From Reclinomonas americana ATCC 50394 (lineage: Eukaryota; Jakobida; Jakobea; Jakobida): a stretch of 64,000 nucleotides of DNA. Position numbers and translations under genes: made by a program. The notes beneath the pieces were generated by a model. That model made no database searches. It was given only the letters and a program-made list of their open reading frames with translations, and was not told the origin of the DNA. The number at the start of each line of letters is the position of its first letter. Position 1 is the first letter of the stretch. This document shows, one piece after another, positions 25,387 through 37,550 of this stretch. Where the stretch lies: contig PS015054.1 in the NCBI GenBank assembly GCA_048213135.1, positions 67,491-131,490 of the forward strand. Direction: 5' to 3'.

Positions 25387-26108
25387 ATGGCCGGAGGTGG
25401 AGCTGGAGCTGGTGGTGCTGGTGGAGCGGGAGCTGGCGGTGCGGGAGGAGCCGGAGGAGCTGGTGGCGCATACGTAGCTGTTGAGTGGTCGATGACTCTT
25501 TTTCGCCCCCACCACTGCGTTGCATGCACTCACTGCGGAATCGAATTTCCTGTGTTTTGTTCGAACTCGTTCACCAATGCATCGGTGGTTTCTGTGTTGT
25601 CGGATGTCTCGCGTCTCGCGTGCATTTTTTCTGCCTGTGATGTATGTGCAGGTACCGGCCCGCAGTGCGTACATCGCGTCGAGTTTGCTCTTCTAGCGTA
25701 GATTCTGTTTGCTCGAGGAGAATTTCTCGAACCGGTTTTGTTGCTCACTTTCCCCGTTTGTTTGTGTATGTTCTTGCAGCCTGGGCCACAGCGTGCGTTC
25801 TCACCATTCTGGCCATCATCTTCCCACCGCTCGCGGTGATGTGTGTCGTTGCGTTTCAAGCGCAGTCGCTGCGACGCACAAGATACTGCGTCAATATTGC
25901 TCACTTCACGCAGACCGGATGCGACGCGCATTTCAGCCTGGATCTGTTGCTGACCATTCTGGGCTACCTGCCCGGTGCGTACAGCTGTGCTTTCCCTCGT
26001 ATGCCATGGGCGTTTGTGCTCACGATCGACGTCACGCATGCACATGCAGGTCTCATCTACGCTATTGTCATCATATTCTCGGGCCCGCCATCGTCCGCCA
26101 TTGTGTGA
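25387..26108 (+). CDS. PMP3 / UPF0057 small hydrophobic membrane protein
   Basis: The C-terminal exons encode ATACVLTILAIIFPPLAV, then TGCDAHFSLDLLLTILGYLPG, then LIYAIVIIFSGPPSSAIV and a stop at 26106-26108. FPPLAV, the GC residue pair, LLLTxLGYxPG and the second hydrophobic span are the complete PMP3/RCI2 signature. These are two-helix proteins of the plasma membrane linked to salt and membrane-potential stress. Introns fall after PPLAV (near 25840-25913) and after LPG. The start is uncertain. The ATG at 25387 opens a Gly/Ala repeat leader (MAGGGAGAGGAGG) that is spliced, through one or more unclear exons, to the family core. PMP3 proteins normally have almost no leader, so a start nearer 25780 is possible. 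Confidence 0.75.
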
Positions 26109-26588
26109 TGTCTCGTGGGGTACACAGTGGCTGTGCGGAAAGCGACGGAGCGAGACGGGATGACCTTCAAGAAAACTTGTAAAGCCGAAGTTCGACTCGA
26201 GCTCATCTGTCCCTCATTTGAGTTTATTAGAGTTGAGGCGCGACAGCCATCTCCATTTTGAACCGAGTCTGCGGTGGTGCGTATTGTGCATGTTTAGTTA
26301 CATAGGGGGTTATATGTGCGTGGGTGATGCTTGCGGCACTGCGCACTTCACTTCTCACCGATGTGTCGATCGATGATGAAAGTGCATGCATGCAAATGGT
26401 GCTCTCAGTCTCTCCCTCTCTCACGACTGTGGGGTTCTGTCGTGCGTCTCTTCTTGCTTCTCCACCGCCGATCAAACTGGCGGGCGGGGCGGGTGGCTTC
26501 AAGGCGATGCTGTGACATCGCTCACTCACCTCCACCTTCTCCCCATCCTTCTCCCCTCTCTCCACCCACACACGTGCAGAAGTGGAGC

Positions 26589-29500
26589 ATGTCACAGCCT
26601 CCACATAAATTGGTGCCGTCGTACGGCGGTGAGAACCCAGGGAGTCACTCGTACCCCATGTTTGGGTCGCCCCCTCCACCACCACTTCCTCCTGTTCCAC
26701 CACCACAACAGCAACAACAGCAGCAGCAACAGCAGCCGCAGATACTCTATCACAACCCACCGGTGCACTTGCTTCACCAGCAGGCGCCATCACAGTATCA
26801 TCTCACTCAGCATCAACATCAGCAACACATGCATCACCACGCAATGCCGCCACCCGAGGTGTACTACTCCTACGCTGGCGACGTATACGCGATGCCTTAT
26901 GACGGTGCGTGTGCTCTTGGCGTGCTTGCATCCCCCCCGTGCTCACCTGCTGGTATCACCGCAGCTGCTGCGTACGCCTGGCCACCGCACGGCGCGTGGC
27001 AGAGTGAGCCACGACAGTCGCGCAACCAATCGAAGAAGTCGCGACCGCGGGCACCGGCGAAGCGGCCGACGCCGCGAGTGAAGAGCATCCAAGATGAGGC
27101 GGAGCCCATGGAGTTGTCGTCACCGGATCCGAATCCTCCCCCGATTCGCTCGAGGAGTCCACCACACGTCTCTGGCAGCAGCGCGTCCAACCCTCCACCA
27201 CAGTCGGGGGCGAAGCGAAGCACGTCGCTGATTGCCAAGTTGGATGCACCGCTGTCGACTCCGCGGCAGCAGTCGCGATCAACCCCAGGTGTTCCGTCGC
27301 CGGTGAAGGGAGCTTCGTCGTCGTCCACGTCAGCTGCCCCTACCAAAGTGGCATTGGCGTCTTTCAAGTCGTCGGCGCCACCGGCACCTCCTTCATCCTC
27401 TTCGTCGGCGTCGTCAGCTCCGCCAGCAGCGGCGAAGCCAGCACAGGAATCGTCGTCCAAGTCATCCGCGTCATCCGCACCTTCGTCTTCTTCGTCATCG
27501 TCGTCAACGAAGCCAGCATCAGCACCGGCAGCGGCGGTGGCGGCGAAGCCAGCACCATCTCCTTCCTCTGCGTCATCGACGAAACCAGCATCATCGTCAT
27601 CAGCCGCGAAGTCGGCACTGGAATCGTCATCGTCTTCTTCGTCATCGTCGTCAACGAAATCAGCATCAGCACCGGCGGCAGCGACGAAGCCAGCACCATC
27701 TCCTTCACCGGCGTCATCGACGAAACCCGCATCATCGTCATCAGCCTCAGCCAAGCCGGCACCGCAGTCGTCATCTTCTTCCTCGTCTTCGTCGTCAACG
27801 AAATCAGCATCAGCACCGGCGGCAGCGTCGAAACCAGCATCATCGTCTTCGGCCTCAGCCAAGCCGGCACCGGAGTCGTCATCTTCTTCCTCGTCATCAT
27901 CGTCATCAAAATCAGCCTCAGCACCAGCAGCGGCGACGAAGCCAGCACCGTCTTCTTCATCGGCGTCATCGACGAAACCAGCATCATTGTCGTCCGCCTC
28001 GGCAGCCGCAGCGACGAAGCCAGCATCGGAATCGTCGTCCAAGTCGTCAGCGCCACCCGCATCGTCGTCGTCGTCATCGTCATCAACGAAACCGGCCTCA
28101 GCACCATCAGCAGCGAGGCCAGCACAGGAATCGTCATCCAAGTCATCAGCATCATCCGTGCCGCCGCCGTCGTCTTCTTCGTCGGCCTCATCCACGGGGA
28201 AACCGGCTGGCGGAGAGCCGAGCAAGTCGTCTGCGTCATCGACCAAGACTTCTGCTGCGCCACCGCAGCCGCCACCTGCTTCTGCTGTCAGTGCGGCCGC
28301 ACAACCGTCCGCCTTTGTTGGTGCGCCGGGCAAGTCGCTGTCATCGTCAAATAGCAGGAGTGCAATGCCGGCCGTGTCGGTCCCCGCCAAGCCGCCATCG
28401 ACAATCACATCAACTGCGACTGCTGTACCCCAGCAGCCGACACCGATCGTCGCCTCAGCCGCCGCTTCTTCCGTGCCTTCTGTGATTGCGACACCGGCTG
28501 TCGCTGGTGGGTTGTTGCCGACAAACGCAGCGGCGGTGATGCCATTGGAGCCGCTGCTGACGGGTCCAGTGATTGTCAACTTTGATTCGTCTTCTGAGGA
28601 AAGCGATGAAGACGAGACCGGTGTCGGTTTCCGTTCCATGGCCACGACCCCCGAGTCTTTGGAGACGGATGAAGATCGTTGCGTGTGCGCGCCAAGTGTG
28701 TCCAGTGGCATTCGAAGCTTCTCTGACCGCAGTCGGCGACACAGGCGTGACAAGTTTTTTGCAGTCGATAAAAGCAGAGATGGAGATCCGCAAGGATGTT
28801 TCGCAACCGCAGCCACAGGCTCTGCCTCCGCTGGGCGCACAGCAACAGCAGCAACAACAGCAACAACAGCAACATCATCCGATCGCTGTGCGTATGACCG
28901 GCACCGACATGTCGAGCATTGCGATGCGTCAGATGGAGCTTGACCGATTGCGGCGTGAGATGGAGCTGAAGCAGCAGGCGCTGAAGCTGTTGCAGCAGAG
29001 GAAGAAGAACACTACGAAAAAACCGGGTTTGTTGTTGCTGGAGGCTTGCAGCGAGCCGTCCGTGTGTTCCTCACGCTACACCAATACAGTGTCGGCCAGC
29101 GTCGAGGCCGAGGTGGCTCCTGTGGTATCCTCATCGGCAGCGGTGACCACGCCGTCACCGTTTGCGTCTCTGGCCGGAAGTGTCGCAGGGCTGACGGAGC
29201 CTTTGAACATGAACGACAATGACCGTTCTCCAGCGTCATTGCTGGCATCGGCGGCGGTACCATCGTCTGCGCCTGTCGAGCAACCCGCATCGGCGCCGCC
29301 AGCGAGAGTACCTCCACCACCAATCGCTTTGCCGGTTCGTCTGGTTGGAGATGTTTTGTTCGTGGTGGTGCGCCTGTGCGTGTTGGTGTTGATTTGTGTT
29401 TTCAATGCAGCAGCGCACGGGAGCTACAAGCGAAGCAACGGGCACTGTGGTGGGTGTGGGAAAACGTTCGCTACAGGAGAGCCAGAGTTCGGATGGTGAC

Positions 29501-32293
29501 AGCGTGCAGTCTGCCACCATCAGCAGCAGCAGCACCACCACCACCACAACTGCCATCACCACCACCACCACCACCGCTGCTGCCGCGGCGGTCTCTGATG
29601 AAGACGTGCTCGGCGATTTTGAGGAGAACTTTAGCGAGTCCGCCAACAAGCGTACGCGGCTGGCTGTTGAGTCGGACAGTCAGCGCGCCATTATGCGGCA
29701 GCGCTATATTCGGTTGCAATCCGAGTTTGAGCGCGGCGTGCTCGACTTGTGTGATCACAAGCGACAGATGGCGGAGTTGAACTTTGGTCGCATGTCGCAG
29801 CGATATCGTGTCAAGGAACTGCGAGCGCGGCGTGCAGTGCTGGAGATGGAGCTGGACGCCGTGGAGGACATGTTAGAGGAGGAGAAAGATACCCGGCGAA
29901 GGGCCAAGGATACGCTGGCGGAAGTGCAATTGCGATATGCGGAGCAATCGGCGATTCTGAAGCAAGTTCGATCTGAACTCGGTGAGCACTCATCTCTTGT
30001 GATCATGATTTATATACCTTCTGTCTTATTGACGATTGTGCGACCAGAATCCATCCGTGCGTCACTGCTGACGTCGGCGGCTCCACCAGCACCCGCTGCG
30101 AATATTGCCGAGGAGAGTTGCGTTCCACTGTGTATTTCTCGCAAGCCTGAGAGATTCTCGGTCGTTGTAGTCATTTCCCTTGTGCACGCAGGCGCGGTGG
30201 TATCTGGTTTACAGGATGCCTCAGAAATGAGGGTGCGCTTGCTGCGAGAAAAGGCACAGCGTGAGCGATTTTTGCGTCAGCGAGAGCGCGAGCAGCAACA
30301 GCAACAACTACAACAGCAAGGAGAACAACAACAACAACGGCAACAACAAGGTGCAGAGGAGCCAGCATCAGAGTTGCCAGTGGCGCAGCAAGTCGACGGG
30401 CCGCCGACCGAAGCTCCTCGAGCAGTGGCAGTGCCTGTCGAAGCCGAGCTGGAGTTAGAGGTCGCACAGACTGGTGCCGCTGCCACCGCTGCTTCCACTG
30501 CCTCCACTGCTGCTGCTGCTGCTGCTGCCGCTGCCGCTATTGCAGCTGGTCAGTCGAAGGGGGCGAGAAAGCGGCAGCGCAAACAGCAACGACTAAAGGA
30601 CGCTGCTGCGGCTGCTGCCGCTGCCTCTGCTGCCTCTGCTGCCTCTGCTGCCACTGCGACGACGGCTGGCGGCATGGAGGTGGATGCACAGGCGGCGCCG
30701 GTGGCAAGCACATTGACTGCCTCCGCACCGGCGCCTGACACCCCCATGACACCGGCATCGGATGATAGCACGTCAACGAAATCATCGCCACCAGCGCCGC
30801 CACTAGAGGCTCCCAGTCAGTCGACACAGACAAGTACCCTCCCGGCGATCCCTGCTACCATGGATGTTGACATACCGACACAAGCATCTACAGTGGAGGT
30901 GCTCTCCACCGCGGCTGCGCCACCAGTCAAGCGTGCCGAAGTAAGTGCTTTTCCATTGTGCGCAACGACCGATTTGTTTGCACAGCTCGCTGACACCGCA
31001 ATCATGCAGCCGTTGGCGGTCCCGAAATCCGCTTCTCCGCTGCCGGCGGCCATCAAAGTGCCTCCGCCGCCCATTCCTCCTCCTCCTCCTCCTCCACCGC
31101 CACCACCACCACCACCACCAGCCCCGCCAGCTACTGCAGGTGCGCCTCCTCCTCCACCGTCGGCACCGGTGGTGAAGCCAATGGTGGTCGATCGGGTGCC
31201 TGTGCCGGCGAAGCAGCCGCTCTCCCGACTGGGTTCACGACTTGCGCAAAAACGAGAGCTACAGGAGCTGCGAGAAGAGTTGCAAAGACGCGCTGACGCG
31301 GCTGCAGTATTGCGACAGAAGCTGCAACGAGATACGACTAGTTGTGTTGTTGATTGCGTGTGCTTGCTGTTGCATCGCGATGTCTGGTGCTAACATTTTC
31401 CGACCGTCCGCAGCCGGCGAGCGTGTTGAGTCGTTCCTCAAATTCACGCCGAAGAAGAAGCAACTGCCCGTTGGTGCGGCAGGCAGTGCGGGTGCGGCAG
31501 CGGCGGCGGCGGCAGCAGCAGCAGCAGCCGCAGCAGGAGCGCCCGCGGACGCCACAGTGGCGTCTGTTGCTCCGTCCGTTAGCAGCGCCCTTTTGCAGGT
31601 GCCGAGTTCTGCTGGCGCCAGCGCCGCAGCAGGGTCCTCGTCGTCACCGTCACGCCCGATTGTTGCCCGCCCCGATACGCGTTCTACGCTGTCAGACATT
31701 CGTCTGCGACTGTGGGCGCTGGAGCACTTCCGTCACCTGCACAAGAGCAGCAGTTCCGTTGTGCAGTGGGGATTGGATTGCAAGACTGCTGCTCACGTCG
31801 CGACACAGGTGCACCCAGTTCGCTGGACCCAGGTCGCCATTTCTTTGTCACCTGTGGATCGCTGGTGCTCCCGTTCGCCATGTGCAGCACTCGCTGGTCG
31901 CCTTTTGCGTCAGTCGCACGAATCATCTCTGCTGGTCAGGCTTTCCTGTGACATGGTGGAGTCGTGGCGTGGCACTCACTTGCTTCTCGTTCCGTTGGTG
32001 CAGTGCCGCCGGAGGTCGACGAGTCGGATGCTCGTGTGGTGGCGCGCACCCGCGACGCCCTCGTGGCACTCGCGTCACCACGTTCCACTGTCGGGCGAGG
32101 TTTCCGATTCGCCGACGATGCCGATGCGGGGACTGCGAGCGGTGTCACTGCGCACGACGACACGCCGTCACTCGTGCCTCTCAGCATGCGGCTCATGGCA
32201 CCGACGGCTGCTGAGATGTCTGCACAGTTGACAGCGGCTGCACGTTCGGTATGTTTGCGCTCCCTTGTCGTTGCTGCCACCTTCTCCTTCTCA

Positions 32294-32325
<32 letters not shown>

Positions 32326-35300
32326 GCAGGCCCCACCACCAGCGTACCCACATGAATCGATGTTGCGTGGTTTCCGGAGTTCTCGACTGTTTGGTGAGCG
32401 TTTGCAGAGTGTATTTGGCAAGCACGCTCTTTATCCTGATGGTCGTGTGCTGTGCGTGCTGCAGCCGATGTCATTGGCGATCCGTATGCCGCCTTTGCTC
32501 AAGCCTCGTACAAGATCGATCCGAAGAAACCACTGTGCTCTCGTGATCTGACAGACAAGTGCACCGACCCGTCATGCCAGTATCAGCATCTGAGTCAACT
32601 CGTACCACCTCCTGGTGTGTCATGTGGTGATGTCCACTGCAATGTGTGATTCGAAAAGCTCCTCACAATTTGCCGGCAGAGTCCACGGCCACCTATGTGA
32701 TCGATGCGGCGGTGGCCGAGTACCTGGCGCAGCTGCCCGAGTCTCAGCAGCTCCTTGCGAAGCGTCTGTTCGAGTCGGAGTTGAAGGACAAGGTGACGTG
32801 CAGCGAAACGACGTGTGTTTGTTGTGCTGCTCGTCATGTGCTACTGCCGCCTGACATGTCACTGGTGGTGGTGGTGGTGGTGGTGGATGCAGAGTCCGGA
32901 GACCGTGTTGCGTGTTCTCGCTGCACACCTGCGTGAGCGTCTGCAGCTCGGCAAAGAGCACGCGATATCCGAGTGGTTGGCGCGATCGAACGAGCACAAC
33001 TCGGAAGCAAGGTTCACCCACCACCGTGATGAGAATATATTTGCGGGATAGCGAGTCTCATTTCTCTTGCATGTGGCATGTACGCAGTCGGAGCGCGCTG
33101 CAAGACGAATCTGCCGCGCCCCGTGTGCTGCATTTGATCGACCAGTTCATCACACAGCAGAAAGCCGTACTCTCGCAAGTGTATCGCACCCGCCCTGCGC
33201 TTGCAGTAGGCACTTCCGCGAGCACAGCCGCAGTCGGCCGCTACTGGAGTAGCGGCGACAGCAGTGGCCGCAGCGGCAGTGGCAGCTCTGCCGGCGACAG
33301 TCCGCCTGTGGATGTCGGGCCTGCCGATACAAGTCGTGCCGCTGGCTACGATGCGCGTCTGCGAGACACTCCCAACGACGTGCCTCTGTGGCTAGAGTAT
33401 GCACTCTCGGTAAGTTTGCTGATCGCTTGTTGTGTGTCATTTTTTCAGTGTGACTGACCCTTGCCTCCGGGGGGTAGATGTTGCCTCCGGCCGAGATTCT
33501 GCAGGAACCGCGTCAGTCGTCGTCAGTGAGTGCACGTCTGGATCGCACTCTTCATGTGCTGTCGCGTGCACTGGAGCGGAATCCCCGAGTTGCCGGCATC
33601 TGGCACGTGTACATGCAGCTGTACTCGTATCGCGCGAGTCAGGCGCAGTTCACGGAGATGGCGACCACTGCCGTCAAGTACAATCCAAAGGATCCCGTGC
33701 TGCTGCTACGGTGTGTTGTGTCTACTCTTTTGAGTACTGGGTTCTGGTGCTGAGACTCACACGTCGTGTACGCCAACGCAGTTGCGCACTTGTTGGAGGA
33801 ACGCTGGAGAGCCGGTGCACCCGGCTGGAATCCCTTTCGACGGAGTTGTTCCACAAGCTTGTCGCCAACCGCGATAGTTGCGGCGCATGCATGGTGGAAG
33901 AAAAGCATCGTGTCCATGGTTGTTGACTGTGCGGCGCAGCGCATCCGCTGGAGCGGTGTCGTCGATCCAAGGTGGCACTCTACCTGGTGCTTGCGCATGT
34001 GCGACTGCTCACCGACGCGTACCGTTTGGGAGACGCGGCTACCTACCTCAGCCGGCATGTGTTGGACCGCTCGGTTTGCATCATCCCATCTGTTCGTGGT
34101 GCAGAAACGTTGCGTGACCGTGGTGCATGTTCTGGTGCAGACACCTGCCAACAAGGTCTTGGTGGATGTCGATATCGCGAATCTTCGGTGCCTTCACGTC
34201 TACTTGCTAGCCGCCGAGCTGGAGCAGGCATCACTTCCGTTTTCTTCTGTGCAGGCGCTTTCGTCTCTCTTCCAGGGGCTGCACGAGCACACGCATCGAA
34301 TGGCCACAGTATTTGATTGTGCTGTCCGCATCGACTGGCGCAACATGTCCAAGACGGCGTGCGTGAATGCACTCGTTCGTCGCACGCTCGAGGAGAACAC
34401 CTTTCGGTGAGCCTGCCAAGTGGCATTCTCTTCCACTTGTGTGTGTCGCTTATGCGCTCGTGTGTGCAGTCTCCCGACCTCGGCAGTGTTGGCCGCCAAC
34501 TGGATTCAGTATGTTGCCGTCTTTGATGGTCACGAGGCCGCGTTGAAAGTCGCCGATCGCTTGATAGAGGCGGGCAGTAGCAGTGCGGCACTCATGCTTG
34601 CCATGCTGATGAGCGAGAACGGCGACGTTGACAGGGCGGTTCGACAACTCTCTTCGTGGCAGAGGAAGAATCCGAGCTCGGTTTGTTGGCCGCCGCTTAT
34701 TTGCAAGACAAAAAATGCGTTGTATGTTGCTCGTTCTCATGTTCGTGGTGGGCAGCTGGCGCTACCGTTCACTCTCGCTTGCTGTGTGCTACGACGAGGC
34801 AAGGACGAAGTTCCGCGGGCCCTTGAGGCGATTCAGCGCTGCGTGCCTCCTGATTTCAAGACCGCACGCGGAGAGTCGGTGGGTGCACACGCGCGCGTGT
34901 GTATGCCTTTGTGTAATCTCCAAGCCCTCATTTATCTTTGCGGTGCAATGACAGCCCGCCTCGGTTGCCATGGAACCGTGTTATGTCTTTCTCGAAAGCG
35001 TGTGGACCAACGGGAGTGGCGTCGCTGCTGCGCCGCAGCAGGCAGCGAGTGGTGGCAGTGCGGCTGCGGCTTCGGCGGCCAGCCCTCCGATTGCCGAGCA
35101 CATTGCCCTGGCCGGTCTCCTGGCAGCACTGTATGCGCTCTTGCGAGAGGACCAGGCGCTCGCGCATGACACGCTTCGCCGCCTCGTTCGCCACCCCACA
35201 CTGGCCGACCCAGCCAATCAGGCTGCCGCGCAGCTGGTACTCTATGAGTTACGTCGTACCGCGGACACCGTGCGCGTCTGCCTCATCGTCGCCATCAGTG

Positions 35301-36352
35301 CGTGTAACACTGGCGGAGTAGGTATTCGCAGTTTTTGTTGGGCTCTGGTCGTGCAGATGCAATTGACGAACTCGGTGGCGTGCTCTGTGACGAGTCGCTG
35401 GCCGCCGTGGTGTCGCCATCGATCGAGCAGTGGACAGCCTATTCGTACTCGGCTGCCAGTCGACAGTGGGTGGTGGCTGACAGTTCGTTGCTGCTGCCGT
35501 GGCCTCGTCGCATCATTGCGGATATCACGGTTGCGGTTCGTGTGATACCCATGCCTGCGGTTGAGGAGAGATTACAAACGTGTGCTTGCCTTGTCGTGCA
35601 GGATTCGGTGCTGGTCGATGCCATCGGCTGCAGCCTGTCGCGCCTGAACACCACGGCGGCGCTGACGCTATTACGTCGACTGTCGAAGCGACCGCGTGTG
35701 TCACCCCTTCTCTTGTCTCAGTGCGTCGTCTGCCTGCCGTTTCTTGTTGTTTTTGTTGTCTGTTGGTATCGTTGCCTCCTTGCTAAGTTATTTGCTGCTG
35801 CGGCGTCTGCCTTCGTTGCTGTCGCTTTGTCAGTGTTACTGCCCGCTTGTGCGACGTGAGTCAAGTCTCCAAGGCCGTGTCGGTGCTCATCGGTGCCTCG
35901 GAGCGTCTCAGTTCGGAGCACTTGCCGTTGGTGGCGTACTGGTTCGACCCCGTTTGGTTTCACCAGGTGCAGTGAAGCGAGTGTGTCCACGCTAATTTTG
36001 TGCGTCGTAGGCTGGCTATGCTGGTGCCGTTCGTGGGTGAATCAGCCACTGAGTACGTGCCGCGTATCCTGTCGGTCTCGGAACCTTTGTCCACCTCGAT
36101 GCATCGCGCGCTCTCGTGCATACTTGTGCGTTTGTGTGCATGTGTGTGTGCACGCACCCTCGGCACGTCGAGTGTGACTCTCGTTGTTGTGATGCGTGTG
36201 TGCAGGAAATCGAGAGCAATGTGGCGGCTGGGCGGGGTGCGGAGGCTGATGCAGCGCTCCAGCGCACGCAGCAACTCGGCTTCGAGGCAGCCCCTGGCCT
36301 AACGGCTTTGCGGTCGCAGGCTGCTGCGTTGTTGGCGCGCTCGGCACGCTAA
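26589..36352 (+). CDS. ZFC3H1-like zinc-finger/HAT-repeat protein (nuclear exosome targeting), very large
   Basis: Long gene with many introns. From N to C: MSQPPHKLVPSYGG with Pro, Gln and His runs; a Ser/Ala/Lys/Pro repeat block (27360-28250); acidic VNFDSSSEESDEDE; polyGln; a coiled coil (AMRQMELDRLRREMELKQQ; LRARRAVLEMELDAVEDML); Ala and Pro runs; FLKFTPKKK; then DPKKPLCSRDLTDKCTDPSCQYQHLSQL (about 32518-32600). That last segment is a CCCH-type finger of the zf-C3H1 kind found in ZFC3H1 and yeast Red1. After it come HAT/TPR-like helices (RTLHVLSRALERNPRVAGIW, VKYNPKDPVLLLR). Stop TAA at 36350-36352. ZFC3H1 links the RNA helicase MTR4 to polyadenylated nuclear RNA for exosome decay. Joining the whole span into one gene is an inference from continuous in-frame splicing; it could be two genes, with a possible split near 29370-29400. 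Confidence 0.6.
27360..28250 (+). repeat. Coding Ser/Ala/Lys/Pro tandem repeat
   Basis: Imperfect tandem units encode serine runs followed by TKxASAPAAA, KPAPSxSSASSTKPASSSS and similar blocks, with a period near 40-50 residues. TCG, TCC and TCA serine codons dominate, so the opposite strand is also open and would read as Asp-rich sequence. Confidence 0.85.
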
Positions 36353-36858
36353 GTCTGGGATTGTGTATGTTGTTGTGTTTATGTGTTTGTTATGTATGTG
36401 TGTGTGTATTTGTTGTCTGTGTATGCGTGTGTATGTATGTGTGTGTTGTGTTCGGCGGCATGGCGAGCTGGCTGTTGCGAGTGTCTCTCTGCTGTGCTTC
36501 GCGGCTTGGAAAAGTCGAGTTGCACCATCGGAAGTGACCCACACAATGTCAGCTGCGCAGATGCGTGTGCGTATGTGGTGGTGGTGGTGGTGGTGGTGGC
36601 GGTGGTGGTGGACGGTGACAGGCATGCAGGCTTTCCACACCAATGACGGAGTCGTAGGGAGGGACGCCTGGAGACAGTCAAGTCTGCTCTTCGCCTCTCT
36701 CTCTCTCTCGACGCACGCTTCCTGTGTTTTCGCTCTTTCCCCCCCAATCCCCGCCGTGTCGCGGTGGGAGGACGCACATGCCAGTCACCACGGCCTTCAG
36801 CCCTGTTGACTGTCTGGCTGTGCAATAAAAAGTGGAGGAGAGTGCTGACAGATATGCT
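36353..36858. other. Convergent intergenic region
   Basis: About 500 bp between convergent stops. The left part is a TGT/TATG-rich tract (36360-36450), with a (GGT)n run at 36577-36612. An AATAAA lies at about 36823 on the plus strand. No gene is supported. Confidence 0.5.
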
Positions 36859-37550
36859 TCAATCGTCTCCTCCGTCCTCTTGTTGGAAGCGCAACTGGGC
36901 CCGGTAGATCACCTCGGGAGGTGGAGCGCCAAACTGCTGATCCATGGCCTCCATCTTGTTGGCAATCTGCGGCCAGTCGTGCGACTCCTGCAACATCATG
37001 CGCACCACCTCTCCCATGGCCTCCGCCAATCCTCGCAGTCGCGCATTCTCACTCGCCGGCAACCGAGCAGAATTCGCTTCCAGGTACTCCACCAGCTGCG
37101 CACCGTGTCAGACACGCCGACAGAGGCACACCACACAGGGGCACACGCACGCACCAGTTGGTGCATGAACTGCACGGGCAGAATGGTGTGCTGCAATGCA
37201 CTGGCCAACATGGAGTCCTCCACACGAGAGCGCGACGGCACGGCACCCGAGTCCGCTGCGGCCGCAGACGCCGCCTGTGCACGCTCACCAGCGCTCATCG
37301 TCTCTGGCGCCTCTCGCCGTCTCCGCTCTGCCGCTGTCTCCTCCGCCGCAAACACCTCCGACACAATCGCCGCCTCCATCATCTCCTCCTCCGTGGCCGG
37401 CTCACCCTCCTCATCGTCGTCGTCCACCTCTTCCACCGGCACTCGCGTTCTTCTCGCCTCCATCAAAAGCACAGGATCAATCACCGACGCCCTGTCCTGC
37501 GCTTCTGTTAGCTTCGTTCTGTTGTTGTCGCGAGCGCTCACTCCACTCAT
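36859..37550 (-). CDS. PEX19-like peroxisomal import receptor (tentative)
   Basis: Starts at the ATG 37550-37548 (MSGVSARDNNRTKLTEAQ). An acidic N-terminal half (VEEVDDDDEEGEPATEEEMMEA) leads to EDSMLASALQHTILPVQFMHQL. After one intron (about 37150-37095) it continues VEYLEANSARLPASENARL, MGEVVRMMLQESHDWPQIANKMEAMDQQFGAPPPEVI, and ends FQQEDGGDD. The pattern of two helices, Asp-Trp-x-x-I, then M-x-x-M-x-x-x-G-x-P-P-x-x-(I/V) matches the C-terminal cargo-binding domain of PEX19, the receptor for peroxisomal membrane proteins. It is shorter than usual (about 210 residues against about 300) and has no C-terminal CaaX box. Similarity is by eye. Its start codon overlaps that of the divergent gene. 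Confidence 0.5.

Noticed and set aside
25063-25674. Minus-strand 203-codon frame ending in polyproline and Arg-Asp repeats
   Set aside because: Most of it opposes the Gly/Ala leader of PMP3 and the GGT array; no conserved motif and no splice support.
26897-28840. Long minus-strand open frame (647 codons, Asp-rich) opposite the ZFC3H1-like gene
   Set aside because: It is the antisense of TCN serine-codon repeats, which read as GAN (Asp/Glu). The plus strand has start, splice and domain context; this one has none.
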